64,000 nucleotides of DNA from Caulobacter radicis (GTDB taxonomy: Bacteria; Pseudomonadota; Alphaproteobacteria; Caulobacterales; Caulobacteraceae). The position numbers and the translations under genes are program-made. The notes below the pieces were generated by a model, which was given only the letters and a program-made list of their open reading frames with translations, made no database searches and was not told the DNA's origin. Shown here one piece after another: positions 27,795 through 36,179 of the stretch. The number at the start of each line of letters is the position of its first letter. Within the stretch, counting starts at the first letter, position 1. The DNA lies in NCBI RefSeq assembly GCF_003094615.1, contig NZ_QDKO01000030.1, positions 62,001-126,000 of the forward strand, given 5' to 3'.

Positions 27795-28895
27795 TCAAAC
27801 GTTGAAGCGGAAGTGCATCACGTCGCCATCCTTGACGACGTACTCCTTGCCTTCCGAACGCATCTTGCCGGCTTCCTTGGCGCCCGCCTCGCCGTTCAGC
27901 TTGACGTAGTCCTCGTAGGCGATGGTCTCGGCGCGGATGAAGCCCTTCTCGAAGTCGGTGTGGATCACGCCGGCCGCCTGCGGGCCGGTGGCGCCCACGG
28001 GGATCGTCCAGGCGCGGGCTTCCTTGGGGCCGACCGTGAAGTAGGTCTGCAGGCCCAGGAGCTTGTAGGCCTCGCGGATCAGGCGGTTGAGGCCCGGCTC
28101 TTCCAGGCCCAGGGTCTCGAGGAACTCGGTGCGCTCGGCTTCGTCCAGCAGGGCGATCTCGCTCTCGATCTGGGCCGAGATGACCACGCTCTTGGCGTTG
28201 TCGGTCTTGGCGCGCTCGGCCACCAGGTCGGAGAACTTGTTGCCCTTGTCGGCGCTGGCTTCGTCGACGTTGCAGACATAGAGGGCCGGCAGCGAGGTCA
28301 GGAGTTGCAGCATGGCCCAGGCCTTGGCGTCTTCCTTGTCGATCGTCGCGGCGCGGGCCGGGCGGCCGGCGCGCAGCTGCTCCAGCGCCAGGTTGATCAG
28401 GCGCAGGGTGGCGATCATTTCCTTGTCGCCGCCGCTCTTGGCGCGCTTCTCGACGTTGGGCAGGCGCTTTTCCAGGCTTTCCAGGTCGGCCAGCATCAGC
28501 TCCATCTCGATGATCTCGAGATCGGCGATCGGATCGATGCGGCCTTCGACGTGGGTGATGTCGCCGTCTTCGAAGCAGCGGGCCACGAAGGCCACGGCGT
28601 CGCAGTCGCGGATGTTGGCCAGGAACTGGTTGCCCAGGCCTTCGCCCTTCGAAGCGCCGCGCACCAGGCCGGCGACGTCGACGAAGTTGATGCGGGCCGG
28701 GATGATTTCCTTCGAGCCGGCGATGGCGGCCAGGGCGTTCAGGCGCGCTTCCGGCACGGCCACGTCGCCGGTGTTCGGCTCGATGGTGCAGAACGGATAG
28801 TTGGCGGCCTGGGCCGACGCCGTCTGGGTCAGGGCGTTGAACAGGGTGGACTTGCCGACGTTGGGCAGGCCGACGATGGCGACTTTCAGGGCCAT
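27795..28895 (-). CDS. ychF: Ribosome-associated ATPase YchF (Obg/OLA1 family)
   Basis: 366 residues, the usual length. P-loop GLPNVGKSTLF, switch NYPFCTIEPNTG, G3 DVAGLVRGASKGEG and the altered G4 motif NVDE, which gives ATP rather than GTP preference. The C-terminal TGS domain ends in GDVMHFRFNV. Binds ribosomes and is tied to oxidative stress and translation start-site choice in other bacteria. The ATG at 28895 begins the family N-terminus MALKVAIVGLPN. Confidence 0.97.
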   Translation of the reverse strand: MALKVAIVGLPNVGKSTLFNALTQTASAQAANYPFCTIEPNTGDVAVPEARLNALAAIAGSKEIIPARINFVDVAGLVRGASKGEGLGNQFLANIRDCDAVAFVARCFEDGDITHVEGRIDPIADLEIIEMELMLADLESLEKRLPNVEKRAKSGGDKEMIATLRLINLALEQLRAGRPARAATIDKEDAKAWAMLQLLTSLPALYVCNVDEASADKGNKFSDLVAERAKTDNAKSVVISAQIESEIALLDEAERTEFLETLGLEEPGLNRLIREAYKLLGLQTYFTVGPKEARAWTIPVGATGPQAAGVIHTDFEKGFIRAETIAYEDYVKLNGEAGAKEAGKMRSEGKEYVVKDGDVMHFRFNV

Positions 28896-28973
28896 GGAAC
28901 TCTCGTGAATTTCGTTGGGCGGGCGCTTAGCACGGATTGTGCTCAAAGTCGCGGGCTGGGGATGGGGCGCGTT

Positions 28974-29564
28974 TCAGAGCGAGGCGACGTGAGCGCGCAG
29001 GATGTCGACGCTTTCGGTCAGCCCTTCGGCCTCCATGTCGAGCAATAGGATTTCGGCTGTCTTCTCGGGACGGCGCAGGCGTTCGCGCATCCGCCTTATG
29101 GCCGCCACGGCGCGACCCGTATCCAGCGCGATCGTGTCGGCGATGAAGTCGTCCGCCGAGCGCGCCTCCAGGTTCAGCGGCGAGAGCACCGCGGATGGAA
29201 AGTCCTTGAGATTGTCGGTGACGATTATCGCGGCCTGCGTTTTCAGCGCCGCGGCCAGCACATGGGCGTCGTCGGGGTCGGGCAGGTGAGAGCAGGCGGG
29301 CAGCAAGGCCTGGTAGTCGCCGACGTCGGCTTCCTCGAATGCCGCCTGCATAACGCGACGGGCGCGGCGCGCTCGTTCGACCGCATCCGTCACGCCTTTG
29401 GCGCTCAGGATGGCGGCGATCGCCCTTTCCGTCTCATCGAGAACCGTCGCGGACCAACGGAGCCGGAAGAATTCCGCTTCTGCGAGGGTGAGCAGGAGGT
29501 TTCGTTTCAGCGCCCCGGCCAGGCAACAGGCGTCGACCAGGGCGGTGAAGCGATTGGCGAACAT
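28974..29564 (-). CDS. PIN-domain ribonuclease toxin
   Basis: 196 residues. The acidic residues of a PIN active site are in TALVDACCLAG (Asp11), LDETERAI, PDPDDAHVLAAA and IVTDNLKDFP. It starts three bases after an HTH gene, the standard antitoxin-toxin order. Such enzymes cut RNA, often tRNA or mRNA, and are held inactive by the partner. Longer than VapC (about 130 residues), closer to the PIN_26/COG1569-like group. Confidence 0.85.
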   Translation of the reverse strand: MFANRFTALVDACCLAGALKRNLLLTLAEAEFFRLRWSATVLDETERAIAAILSAKGVTDAVERARRARRVMQAAFEEADVGDYQALLPACSHLPDPDDAHVLAAALKTQAAIIVTDNLKDFPSAVLSPLNLEARSADDFIADTIALDTGRAVAAIRRMRERLRRPEKTAEILLLDMEAEGLTESVDILRAHVASL

Positions 29565-29567
29565 CTT

Positions 29568-30029
29568 TCAGAGATGCTCGGCGTCCAGCGCCGCCAATTC
29601 GGACAGCGCCGTGGCGCGCTTGGCGTCTCGGCCGCGCTTGTAGGCGAACAGGTGCTCGGCCTTGATCCGCCGATGGCGACCGACGAGGGTGTGGGGGATC
29701 TCCCCCTTTTCCAGCAAGCCCACGAGATAGGGGCGCGAGACATTGAGGATGTCTGCAGCTTGCTGCGTGGTCAGCATCTGGCTGACGGGGACGAGCGTGA
29801 CCGCATCACCGCGTCCGACATGGCGCAGCACCTCCATCAGCAGTCGCGACAGGCCGGGCGTGAGGACGACCTCGGCGGTCGACTTGTCCTCCTGCAGGAG
29901 GCGCAGCCGGGTTTCTTCCTCGCCGACCGTCTGGGCGGCGATAATCTGGCGGAGCTGGTTGGCGGCGGCGCGTTCGTCGGCGGACGGAAGCCTATCGCCA
30001 AGCTCCTGTGCGAACGCAGGCGTGGTCAT
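29568..30029 (-). CDS. Excisionase-type HTH antitoxin
   Basis: 153 residues. A MerR/excisionase-like helix-turn-helix near 83-130 (MLTTQQAADILNVSRPYLVG, then GEIPHTLVGRHRRIKAEHL) follows a helical N-terminus. Adjacent to and upstream of the PIN toxin gene, so predicted to bind both the toxin and its own promoter. AT-rich direct repeats TAAACGCAA in the promoter are a likely binding site. Confidence 0.85.
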   Translation of the reverse strand: MTTPAFAQELGDRLPSADERAAANQLRQIIAAQTVGEEETRLRLLQEDKSTAEVVLTPGLSRLLMEVLRHVGRGDAVTLVPVSQMLTTQQAADILNVSRPYLVGLLEKGEIPHTLVGRHRRIKAEHLFAYKRGRDAKRATALSELAALDAEHL

Positions 30030-30052
30030 TCTCTGCTCCCGAGTGAGGCAAG

Positions 30053-30081
30053 CTTATACGCTGTAAACGCAATAAACGCAA
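30053..30081 (-). promoter_or_regulatory. Promoter and direct repeats of the toxin-antitoxin operon
   Basis: On the minus strand, TTGCGT and TATAAG are separated by 17 bases, a good sigma-70-type promoter, 24 bases upstream of the antitoxin start. Two head-to-tail TAAACGCAA repeats (30064-30081, plus strand) overlap the -35 side and suit autorepression. Confidence 0.6.
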
Positions 30082-30109
30082 TATTCGAAACGTTGAGCGT
30101 CGCGACGCC

Positions 30110-30580
30110 TCACCACATCGGATCGATGTCCGCGCCCTTCAGGGCTTCGGCGATGCGCTGGCGGGTGGCGTCGGTGACGTCGCCCGGCAGGGCGTCGGGG
30201 TGGAACCAGCCGATCTCGTGGATCTCGCCCTGCTCGGCTGCTTCGCACGGCTCCCAGGCGTGGACGCGGTAGAAGAGGACGTGGTCGCCCGGGTGGCGCG
30301 GCTCGTTGCTGTGCACCGACAGCAGGGTGGGGCGGCCGATGACGCGCACGCCGGCTTCTTCCTGCATCTCGCGGATCAGCGAGGTCTCGGCGACCTCGCC
30401 GCGCTCGACCCCGCCGCCCGGCAGGTACCAGCCGGGGACATAGGTGTGCTGGATCATCAGCACGCGGCCTTCCTCGTCGGTGACGAGGCCGCGTACGCCC
30501 AGGGTCAGGCCTCGGGTCATGCGGAACCAGGCGTAGATGAAGGGGCGGGTGTAGGGTTCGATTTTACGGCGCCAGAGCAT
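30110..30580 (-). CDS. Nudix hydrolase
   Basis: 156 residues from the ATG at 30580. A complete Nudix box is present: GGGVERGEVAETSLIREMQE followed by EAGV, with the catalytic REMQEE core. Hydrolyses a nucleoside diphosphate linked to another group; substrate unknown. A hydrophobic, basic N-terminus (RPFIYAWFRMTRGLTLGVRG) is usual for this alphaproteobacterial subgroup. Confidence 0.9.
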   Translation of the reverse strand: MLWRRKIEPYTRPFIYAWFRMTRGLTLGVRGLVTDEEGRVLMIQHTYVPGWYLPGGGVERGEVAETSLIREMQEEAGVRVIGRPTLLSVHSNEPRHPGDHVLFYRVHAWEPCEAAEQGEIHEIGWFHPDALPGDVTDATRQRIAEALKGADIDPMW

Positions 30581-30690
30581 GGCGCGCAGGCTAGGCTGTT
30601 TCGGCGGCGAGGGGCAGGCCTTGCTCCATAGAACATTGGCCGCTAAAGCCGGGGGCGAGGAAACAACAACCAAGCCGGAGCGGCGCCAAC

Positions 30691-30771
30691 ATGCTCGCGA
30701 TCCTGATCATCGCCATCTTCCTGGGCGTCATCGTCGGCCTGAACGCCTTCGAGTTCGGCCGCATCGACTAA
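30691..30771 (+). CDS. Membrane microprotein, 26 residues
   Basis: A 26-codon frame MLAILIIAIFLGVIVGLNAF, then EFGRID and TAA. A single hydrophobic helix with a short charged tail, preceded by CCGGAG at a suitable distance. Small size limits confidence, but the composition is exactly that of known bacterial membrane microproteins and there is no other gene in the interval. Confidence 0.55.
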   Translation: MLAILIIAIFLGVIVGLNAFEFGRID

Positions 30772-30802
30772 AGGCGAAAGCCTTCCGAGGCCACGCGTCT
30801 CT

Positions 30803-30952
30803 AATATTTCCCGTCATTCCCGCCCTTGTGGCGGGAAGCCCTGGTTACGCTCGCTCGTGAAGCGCCGGCGACGTGCTTGGCGCGTCGCCCCATTCGCACT
30901 TGCGGCTGACAGAGAGTTTCCCGCCACAAGGGCGGGAATGACGGGAAAATAT
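30803..30952. repeat. Long inverted repeat, type D
   Basis: Arms of about 33 bases: TTTCCCGTCATTCCCGCCCT onward at 30803-30836 and its reverse complement at 30919-30952 (one extra A). The interior is about 82 bases. Resembles a small non-autonomous palindromic element; no transposase is nearby. Confidence 0.75.
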
Positions 30953-30973
30953 AAAGCGGACTTTCGCCGCGCT

Positions 30974-31540
30974 CTAATCCCCCACCCGCGCCATCAGCCG
31001 CCGGCCGCCGGCGCGCATCAGGAAACGGGTCTCGGCGTTGGCCGGGATGCGGGGGTCGTCCCACAGCGCCAGCTGCAGCCAGGCCTCGACGCGCAGGCGG
31101 CGGGTGAGGCCGCGCGCCGTCTCGAAGGCGTCGCCCAGCTCGCGGACGGCCCGGGCCTCGACGGCCTCGGCCACCGCCTCGCCGTCGGCCAGCATCGGGT
31201 CGGCCCCAGCCAGCACCCAGGCGCGCACGTCCTCGCGGGCCTCTAGCGACGGCGACAGCTCCTCGGCGAAGAACAACGGCCAGTGGGCCAGGGGGCGGCG
31301 GCCCTCGGAAAGGTCGCCGGCCGCCAGCTCCAGGGCGCGGCTTAGCAACTGGTCGCGGGCCACGGGCGAATGGGCCAGGTCCTCGGCGTGCAGCGACAGG
31401 CGCGTGGCGGTCTCGCGCGGCGAGGCGCCGGAAGAGGCCTGCTCCACATGGTCGGCGGCGGCCAGCAGCGCGGCCGCCGCGGCGGTGCTCAGCCCGTGGC
31501 CGGGGCTGGGGCAGGGGCCCGGCGTGTCGTCAGCCGTCAT
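30974..31540 (-). CDS. Hypothetical protein
   Basis: 188 residues, soluble, rich in Ala, Leu, Glu and Arg and predicted all helical (for example LLSRALELAAGDLSEGRRPL). No signal peptide or recognised domain. It overlaps the 3' end of the upstream Rnk/GreA-like gene by 11 bases, so the two are probably co-transcribed. Confidence 0.7.
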   Translation of the reverse strand: MTADDTPGPCPSPGHGLSTAAAAALLAAADHVEQASSGASPRETATRLSLHAEDLAHSPVARDQLLSRALELAAGDLSEGRRPLAHWPLFFAEELSPSLEAREDVRAWVLAGADPMLADGEAVAEAVEARAVRELGDAFETARGLTRRLRVEAWLQLALWDDPRIPANAETRFLMRAGGRRLMARVGD

Positions 31541-31949
31541 TGCGCACCGCCAGCACCTTGATCGAGCGGACCCGGCCGCCGGCTTCCGCCCACGAAAAGC
31601 GCTGGCCGGGCCTTAGTCCCAGCAGCGCCGCGCCGACCGGCGCGGTGACCGACACGCGATGCTCGTCGATGCTGGCCTCGTGCGGCAGGCAAAGGCGGAT
31701 GGTGCGCGTCCGGTCGCGGTCGAGGTCGTGATAGTCGACCTGCGAGCCCAGCCGCACGCGGTTGGCGGCCAGGGCGCCCTCGACCACGGCGGCGCGTTCC
31801 AGCTCGACGGCCAGCAGGGCCTGGCCCGGCGCGGCGCTGGGATGGGCCACCAGGGCGGCGAGGGCGTCATAGTCCTCGGCGCAGACGGTGATCGGCGGAC
31901 GCGGATCGCGTTTGGAGCCAAGTGGGGGGACGGGCGGGGAGGCGGGCAT
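31530..31949 (-). CDS. GreA/GreB C-terminal domain protein, Rnk-like
   Basis: 139 residues from the ATG at 31949. A short proline-rich start leads to TVCAEDYDALAALVAHPSAA and a C-terminal FKBP-like domain, with GSQVDYHDLDRD, SVTAPVGAALLGLRPGQ and WAEAGGR. This is the pattern of the Rnk regulator of nucleoside diphosphate kinase family, which binds RNA polymerase but lacks the GreA coiled coil. Overlaps the next gene. Confidence 0.85.
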   Translation of the reverse strand: MPASPPVPPLGSKRDPRPPITVCAEDYDALAALVAHPSAAPGQALLAVELERAAVVEGALAANRVRLGSQVDYHDLDRDRTRTIRLCLPHEASIDEHRVSVTAPVGAALLGLRPGQRFSWAEAGGRVRSIKVLAVRNDG

Positions 31950-32347
31950 CGAAGCGCTCCTGGCGTTTGGCCATGCGGCATGGCGCGGCGTCGCAGCTGT
32001 CGCCGCGCGCCGTAGTAATTGGGTTATGGGCGCAAGTTTTCTGGACCTCGACCGGTTATGTGTCGAAGTCTTGCGCAACGCTGTTGTCTATCTGGTTTTC
32101 GTCCCGAGCCCGGCGCAGGCGCGTCGATAGGGGCTCGGGACTAGGCTCCTGCGATGAGGTGGCCCGCCCTATGCTGCTCGCGATTGAAGAATTCGATGCG
32201 ATACATGGTGATGGCATCATAGGTCAGGCAGCGCTGCTGTCAAATCAGGCAGATGGCGGCGAGCGTCGTTCGCACGACGCGGGTCGCCGAGGCGGCCGGC
32301 GGCGGCTAAACGGGGCGCTGGTCCTTCGCGTCCGGAGTGTCGCTTCC
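31950..32347. other. Non-coding interval with one inverted repeat
   Basis: No supportable gene. It includes a lower-GC part (about 32020-32250) and a perfect 10-bp inverted repeat GTCCCGAGCC/GGCTCGGGAC (32101-32110 with 32132-32141, 21-base loop). It presumably holds the divergent promoters of the Rnk-like gene and the alpha/beta hydrolase gene. Confidence 0.6.
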
Positions 32348-33469
32348 ATGTTCCGTCGTCTGTCGGCCGTCGTTGTCGCCGCCGCCCTGCTGGCCGGTCC
32401 CGCCCTGGCCCAGGACCCCAATGCGCCGCCGCCGACCGAGGCCCACTACGCCACCGCCCGGGCCGTGATCGCCGACCGCCAGAAGATCGTGACGCCGAAC
32501 GGGATCCAGGTGCTGGAGCAGGTGAAGCTGAACGGTCTGCCGCAGTGGGTGTCGATCCGCGGGACCGACAGGAAGAACCCCGTGATCATCTATGTCCATG
32601 GCGGGCCGGGCGCGACCGAGATGGGCCGGTCATGGCCCTACCAGCAGGGGTGGGAGGATTATTTCACCGTCGTCCAGTGGGACCAGCCGGGCGCGGGCAA
32701 GACCCTGCGCTCGGGCGGCGAGGCGGCCAACCGCGCCCACCTGTCGCGGGCCCAGATGACCAAGGACCTGCTGGCCCTGATCGACGACGTCCGGGCCCGC
32801 GTCGGCGCGCGCAAGGTGATCCTGCTCGGCCACTCTTGGGGCAATGTCATCGCGCTGGACGCGGCGATGGCCCGGCCGGACCTGGTTGCGGCCTATGTCG
32901 GCGTCGGCCCGCTGTTTTCCCTGCGCGCCAATGAGGCAGCCCAGTACGAGGCCCTGCTGAAGATCGCCGCCGAGCGCAAGGACGAGACGGCGCTGGCCGA
33001 GCTGAAGGCCCTGGCGCCCTATCCTGGCGACGGCGAGATCCCGTTCGCCAAGGTCAATGTCGTGCGCAAGTGGGTGATGGCCTACGGAGGCCTCGCCGCC
33101 TGGCGCGACAACGCCGACTTCTATTTCCGCGCCGCGCGCCTGTCGCCGCTCTACGACTACGCCGACCGCCTGGCCATCGACCAGGGCGGCCAGCTGTCGG
33201 TGCCGGCCCTGCTGCCCGACATGGCCGCCGTCGACCACACCAGGATCGCGGCCACGAAGTTCCCCGTCTTCATGTTCCTGGGCCGCCACGACATCACCAC
33301 GCCCTCGTCGGTGATCGAGCCGTGGCTGGCGCGGCTGAAGGCCCCCAGGAAGCAGCTGGTCTGGTTCGAGAGCTCGGCCCACCTGCCGCCGCACGAGGAG
33401 CCGGGCAAGTTCCTGGTCGAGCTGGTCGACAAGGTGCGCCCGCTGGCGGTGGAGAAGCCGGCGAAGTAG
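32348..33469 (+). CDS. Secreted alpha/beta hydrolase, prolyl iminopeptidase-like
   Basis: 373 residues from the ATG at 32348, which starts a clear signal peptide (MFRRLSAVVVAAALLAGPAL, cleavage after LAQ). The open frame extends further upstream but looks non-coding. Motifs: HGGPGATEM oxyanion loop, QWDQPGAGKT, nucleophile elbow GHSWGN, and late GRHDITTP acid and SSAHLPPHE histidine. This matches the S33 family that removes N-terminal proline. Heads a run of seven same-strand genes. Confidence 0.9.
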   Translation: MFRRLSAVVVAAALLAGPALAQDPNAPPPTEAHYATARAVIADRQKIVTPNGIQVLEQVKLNGLPQWVSIRGTDRKNPVIIYVHGGPGATEMGRSWPYQQGWEDYFTVVQWDQPGAGKTLRSGGEAANRAHLSRAQMTKDLLALIDDVRARVGARKVILLGHSWGNVIALDAAMARPDLVAAYVGVGPLFSLRANEAAQYEALLKIAAERKDETALAELKALAPYPGDGEIPFAKVNVVRKWVMAYGGLAAWRDNADFYFRAARLSPLYDYADRLAIDQGGQLSVPALLPDMAAVDHTRIAATKFPVFMFLGRHDITTPSSVIEPWLARLKAPRKQLVWFESSAHLPPHEEPGKFLVELVDKVRPLAVEKPAK

Positions 33470-33478
33470 GAAGGCTGG

Positions 33479-34255
33479 ATGTCCAGCTCTTCCTCCCCCC
33501 CATCCCCGCGCGGCGGCGCGCTCGTCACCGGCGCGGGGCGCAGGATCGGGCGGGTGCTGGCGCTGGAGGCGGCGCGGGCGGGGTACGACGTGGCGGTGCA
33601 TTTTCGCGCCGCGCGAGACGAGGCCGAGGCGGTGGTCGCCGAGATCGCGGCGCTGGGCCGCCGGGCGGTCGCCGTGCCGGGCGAGCTTGCCGATCCGGAC
33701 ATCGGCGAGGCCCTGGTCGCGGCGGCGTCGCGGGCGATCGGGCCGCTGACCCTGCTGGTCAATTCGGCCTCGACCTTCGAGGACGACCGGGTCGGAGGCG
33801 TGAGCGCCGACAGCTGGAACCGTCACATGGACGCCAACCTGCGTGCGCCGGTGCTGCTGGCCCAGGCCTTCGCCGCCGCCCTCCCGGCGGGCGCCAAGGG
33901 TCTGGTCGTCAACCTGGTCGACCAGCGGGTGCTGAAGCCCAATCCGCAGTTCTTCAGCTACAGCGTCTCCAAGGCGGGCCTGTGGTGGGTGACGCGGACC
34001 CTGGCCCAGGATCTGGCGCCGGCCATTCGCGTCAACGCCATCGGGCCCGGGCCGGTGCTGGCTTCGGTCCATCAGGCCCCCGGCGAGTTCGAGGCCGAGG
34101 CCGCCGCCACGCCTCTGGGCGGCCCTGTCGATCCGGCCGAACTGGCCGCGGCGATGCGCTATCTCATTGACGCGCCGTCGGTCACGGGCCAGATGATTGC
34201 GGTCGACGGCGGCCAGCACCTGGCCTGGCGCACGCCCGACGTCCTAGGTTCCTGA
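33479..34255 (+). CDS. SDR oxidoreductase, pteridine reductase/FolM-like
   Basis: 258 residues. NADPH motif TGAGRRIGRVLALEAARAG, with RR after the glycine motif favouring NADPH, and catalytic YSVSKAG. GQMIAVDGGQHL at the end is an SDR C-terminal signature. Placement 12 bases upstream of folB suggests a dihydropteridine or dihydromonapterin reductase role in tetrahydrofolate or pterin metabolism. Confidence 0.87.
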   Translation: MSSSSSPPSPRGGALVTGAGRRIGRVLALEAARAGYDVAVHFRAARDEAEAVVAEIAALGRRAVAVPGELADPDIGEALVAAASRAIGPLTLLVNSASTFEDDRVGGVSADSWNRHMDANLRAPVLLAQAFAAALPAGAKGLVVNLVDQRVLKPNPQFFSYSVSKAGLWWVTRTLAQDLAPAIRVNAIGPGPVLASVHQAPGEFEAEAAATPLGGPVDPAELAAAMRYLIDAPSVTGQMIAVDGGQHLAWRTPDVLGS

Positions 34256-34267
34256 AGGCCCCCGCCC

Positions 34268-34687
34268 TTGTCCGCCTCCCCCCTCTCCGAAACGCCGTTC
34301 CCGGCGCCCGCCCTGGCCCCAAAGACCGCCAAGGTCATCGTGACCAAGGTCTTCGTTCGCGGCCTCAAGGTCGAAGCCCATATCGGCGTCTACGACCACG
34401 AGCACGGCCGCGTGCAGCCGCTGGTCATCGACGTCGAACTCGACGTGGCCGCCAGCCACTGCGAGGCGCTGGGCGACACGGTGAACTACGAGACCATCCG
34501 CACCGCCGCCCAGGACATCGCCGCTGCCGGCCATATCGACCTGGTCGAGACCTTCGCCGAGCGCCTGGCCCAGGCCTGCTTCGACGACCATCGCGTCACC
34601 CGCGCCCGGGTGAGGGTCGAAAAGCCCCTGGCCCTGGCGCCGCACGCCGCCGCCGCCGGCGTCGAGATCACCGCCGTCCGCGGGTGA
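34268..34687 (+). CDS. folB: Dihydroneopterin aldolase
   Basis: Cleaves 7,8-dihydroneopterin to 6-hydroxymethyl-dihydropterin and glycolaldehyde in folate synthesis. FolB core: VRGLKVEAHIGVYDHEHGR, VIDVELDV, NYETI and LVETFAERLAQ, ending in VRVEKPLAL. Start is uncertain: TTG at 34268 gives 139 residues, GTG at 34340 (VTKVFVRGLK) would begin right at the conserved domain. Its stop overlaps the next start (GTGA). Confidence 0.9.
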   Translation: MSASPLSETPFPAPALAPKTAKVIVTKVFVRGLKVEAHIGVYDHEHGRVQPLVIDVELDVAASHCEALGDTVNYETIRTAAQDIAAAGHIDLVETFAERLAQACFDDHRVTRARVRVEKPLALAPHAAAAGVEITAVRG

Positions 34688-35238
34688 GCGACCTTCTCCA
34701 CAGCGCCCGCCTGGCTCCGTTCCAGCCCGAAACGGCCTGGACCCTGGAGGGCGGGACGCTGGTGGAGCGCCGCGGCGGGCGCGAGCGCCGCTTCGACCTT
34801 GCCCATCTTCGTCGCTTCCGCCTGGCCATGCCGCGCGGCGGCGGACGCCGGCGCGCCCTGATGCTGAGCTTCGGCCGCCAGCGGGTGGCCATCGCTTCGC
34901 AGAGCTGGCGCGGTCCGGGCCTCTATGACGATAGGCTGGAGAGCTTCTCGCTGCTGGCCCGCGCCATCGCCGCCGTCGGCGCCGACCTTTCGCCCCACGC
35001 CCGGTTCGAGACCGCAGGCTTCAAGCTGCGCGACGCCGTCACCCTGGTCACCGGTCTGCTGGCGGTGGGGATGGGGGCGCTGCTGCTGCTGGCCATCTCG
35101 TCGTCGATGCGGGGCATGGCCATCGACCTGGCCGCGCGCATGGGCTTCCTGCTGCTGCTGATCTTCGCGGCGCTGCCCTGGCTGCCCCGTGGCGAAGCGC
35201 TGGACCCGCACGACCTGCCGGCGCGCTGGCTGCCCTGA
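34684..35238 (+). CDS. Hypothetical membrane protein
   Basis: 184 residues from a GTG overlapping the folB stop. The cytoplasmic N-terminal 110 residues are arginine-rich (VERRGGRERRFDLAHLRRFR, a PH-like strand pattern), followed by two membrane helices (about 120-168). The layout is the reverse of the PH-like membrane proteins at 24.3-25.4 kb. No family named. Confidence 0.72.
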   Translation: MSDLLHSARLAPFQPETAWTLEGGTLVERRGGRERRFDLAHLRRFRLAMPRGGGRRRALMLSFGRQRVAIASQSWRGPGLYDDRLESFSLLARAIAAVGADLSPHARFETAGFKLRDAVTLVTGLLAVGMGALLLLAISSSMRGMAIDLAARMGFLLLLIFAALPWLPRGEALDPHDLPARWLP

Positions 35239-35278
35239 GGCCTTGCCGCGACCCGGCGCGCGCTCTACCTCCGAGGCC

Positions 35279-35716
35279 ATGATCAGCTACCGACCTTCCT
35301 TCCCCGACGACGGCGAGCGCGTCGTCGAGATCTGGCGCCGGGCCGTCGACGCCACCCACGATTTCCTCAAGCCCGAGGACCGGGTCGCCATCGAGGCGGA
35401 AGTCCTGGCCTTCCTGCCGACCGCGCCGATGTGGCTGGCGGTCGACGATGCCGATGTCGCCGTGGCCTTCATGCTGCTGGACGGCGCGCACATGCAGGCG
35501 CTGTTCGTCGATCCCGAGCATCGCGGGACAGGCGTGGGTCGCACCCTGGTCGCGCTCGCCCTGGCCACCCGGCCGAGCCTGACCACCGACGTCAACGAGC
35601 AGAACGTCCAGGCCGTGGGCTTCTACGAGCGGATAGGCTTTTCGGTCACCGGCCGCTCGCCCGTCGATGGGCAGGGCCGCGCCTATCCGCTGGTGCATCT
35701 GCGCAAGGACGGCTGA
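35279..35716 (+). CDS. yjaB: GNAT N-acetyltransferase, YjaB family
   Basis: 145 residues. The whole sequence follows E. coli YjaB: IWRRAVDATHDFL, FLPTAPMWLAVDD, acetyl-CoA motif ALFVDPEHRGTGVGRTLV, and NEQNVQAVGFYERIGFSVTG. Transfers an acetyl group from acetyl-CoA to an unknown amine or protein. Confidence 0.92.
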   Translation: MISYRPSFPDDGERVVEIWRRAVDATHDFLKPEDRVAIEAEVLAFLPTAPMWLAVDDADVAVAFMLLDGAHMQALFVDPEHRGTGVGRTLVALALATRPSLTTDVNEQNVQAVGFYERIGFSVTGRSPVDGQGRAYPLVHLRKDG

Positions 35717-35804
35717 TCCGGCCGTCCTTTCCGAAGCTTCATTTGCATCGACGCGCGTTTTTGGCGAGCATCCGCCAAACATCGCTTTTCGATCCAGGAA
35801 GCCC

Positions 35805-36173
35805 GTGACCGACGCCCAGCCCGATCCCGCCGTCCCGTCCACCCCGCAGGACGACAAGACCCTGCCGATCATCGCCTACGCCTGCTACATCGCCGGCTGG
35901 GTGACGGGCATCTCGCCGGTCATCGGCGTGATCCTGGCCTATGTGTCCAAGGCCTCGGCGCCCGAGTGGCTGCAAAGCCACTACGTCTTCCAGATTCGCA
36001 CCTTCTGGCTGTCGCTGCTGTTCGGGCTGGTCGGCGTGCTGACCCTGATCATCGGCATCGGCGCCCTGATCCTGATCGCCGTGGGCATCTGGGTGACCGT
36101 GCGCGCCATCGTCGGCCTGTCGTGGCTGCTGAAGGGCGAGGCCTATCCGACGCCCCGCAACTGGATGCTCTGA
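35805..36173 (+). CDS. DUF4870-like membrane protein, copy 1
   Basis: 122 residues from a GTG (VTDAQPDPAV). Three to four membrane helices; AYACYIAGWVTGISPVIGVI and SHYVFQIRTFWLS are typical of this small family. Tandem with a second copy six bases downstream that shares SHYxFxIRTFWLS and GEAYPxPRxW. Function unknown. Confidence 0.82.
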   Translation: MTDAQPDPAVPSTPQDDKTLPIIAYACYIAGWVTGISPVIGVILAYVSKASAPEWLQSHYVFQIRTFWLSLLFGLVGVLTLIIGIGALILIAVGIWVTVRAIVGLSWLLKGEAYPTPRNWML

Positions 36174-36179
36174 GGTCCG

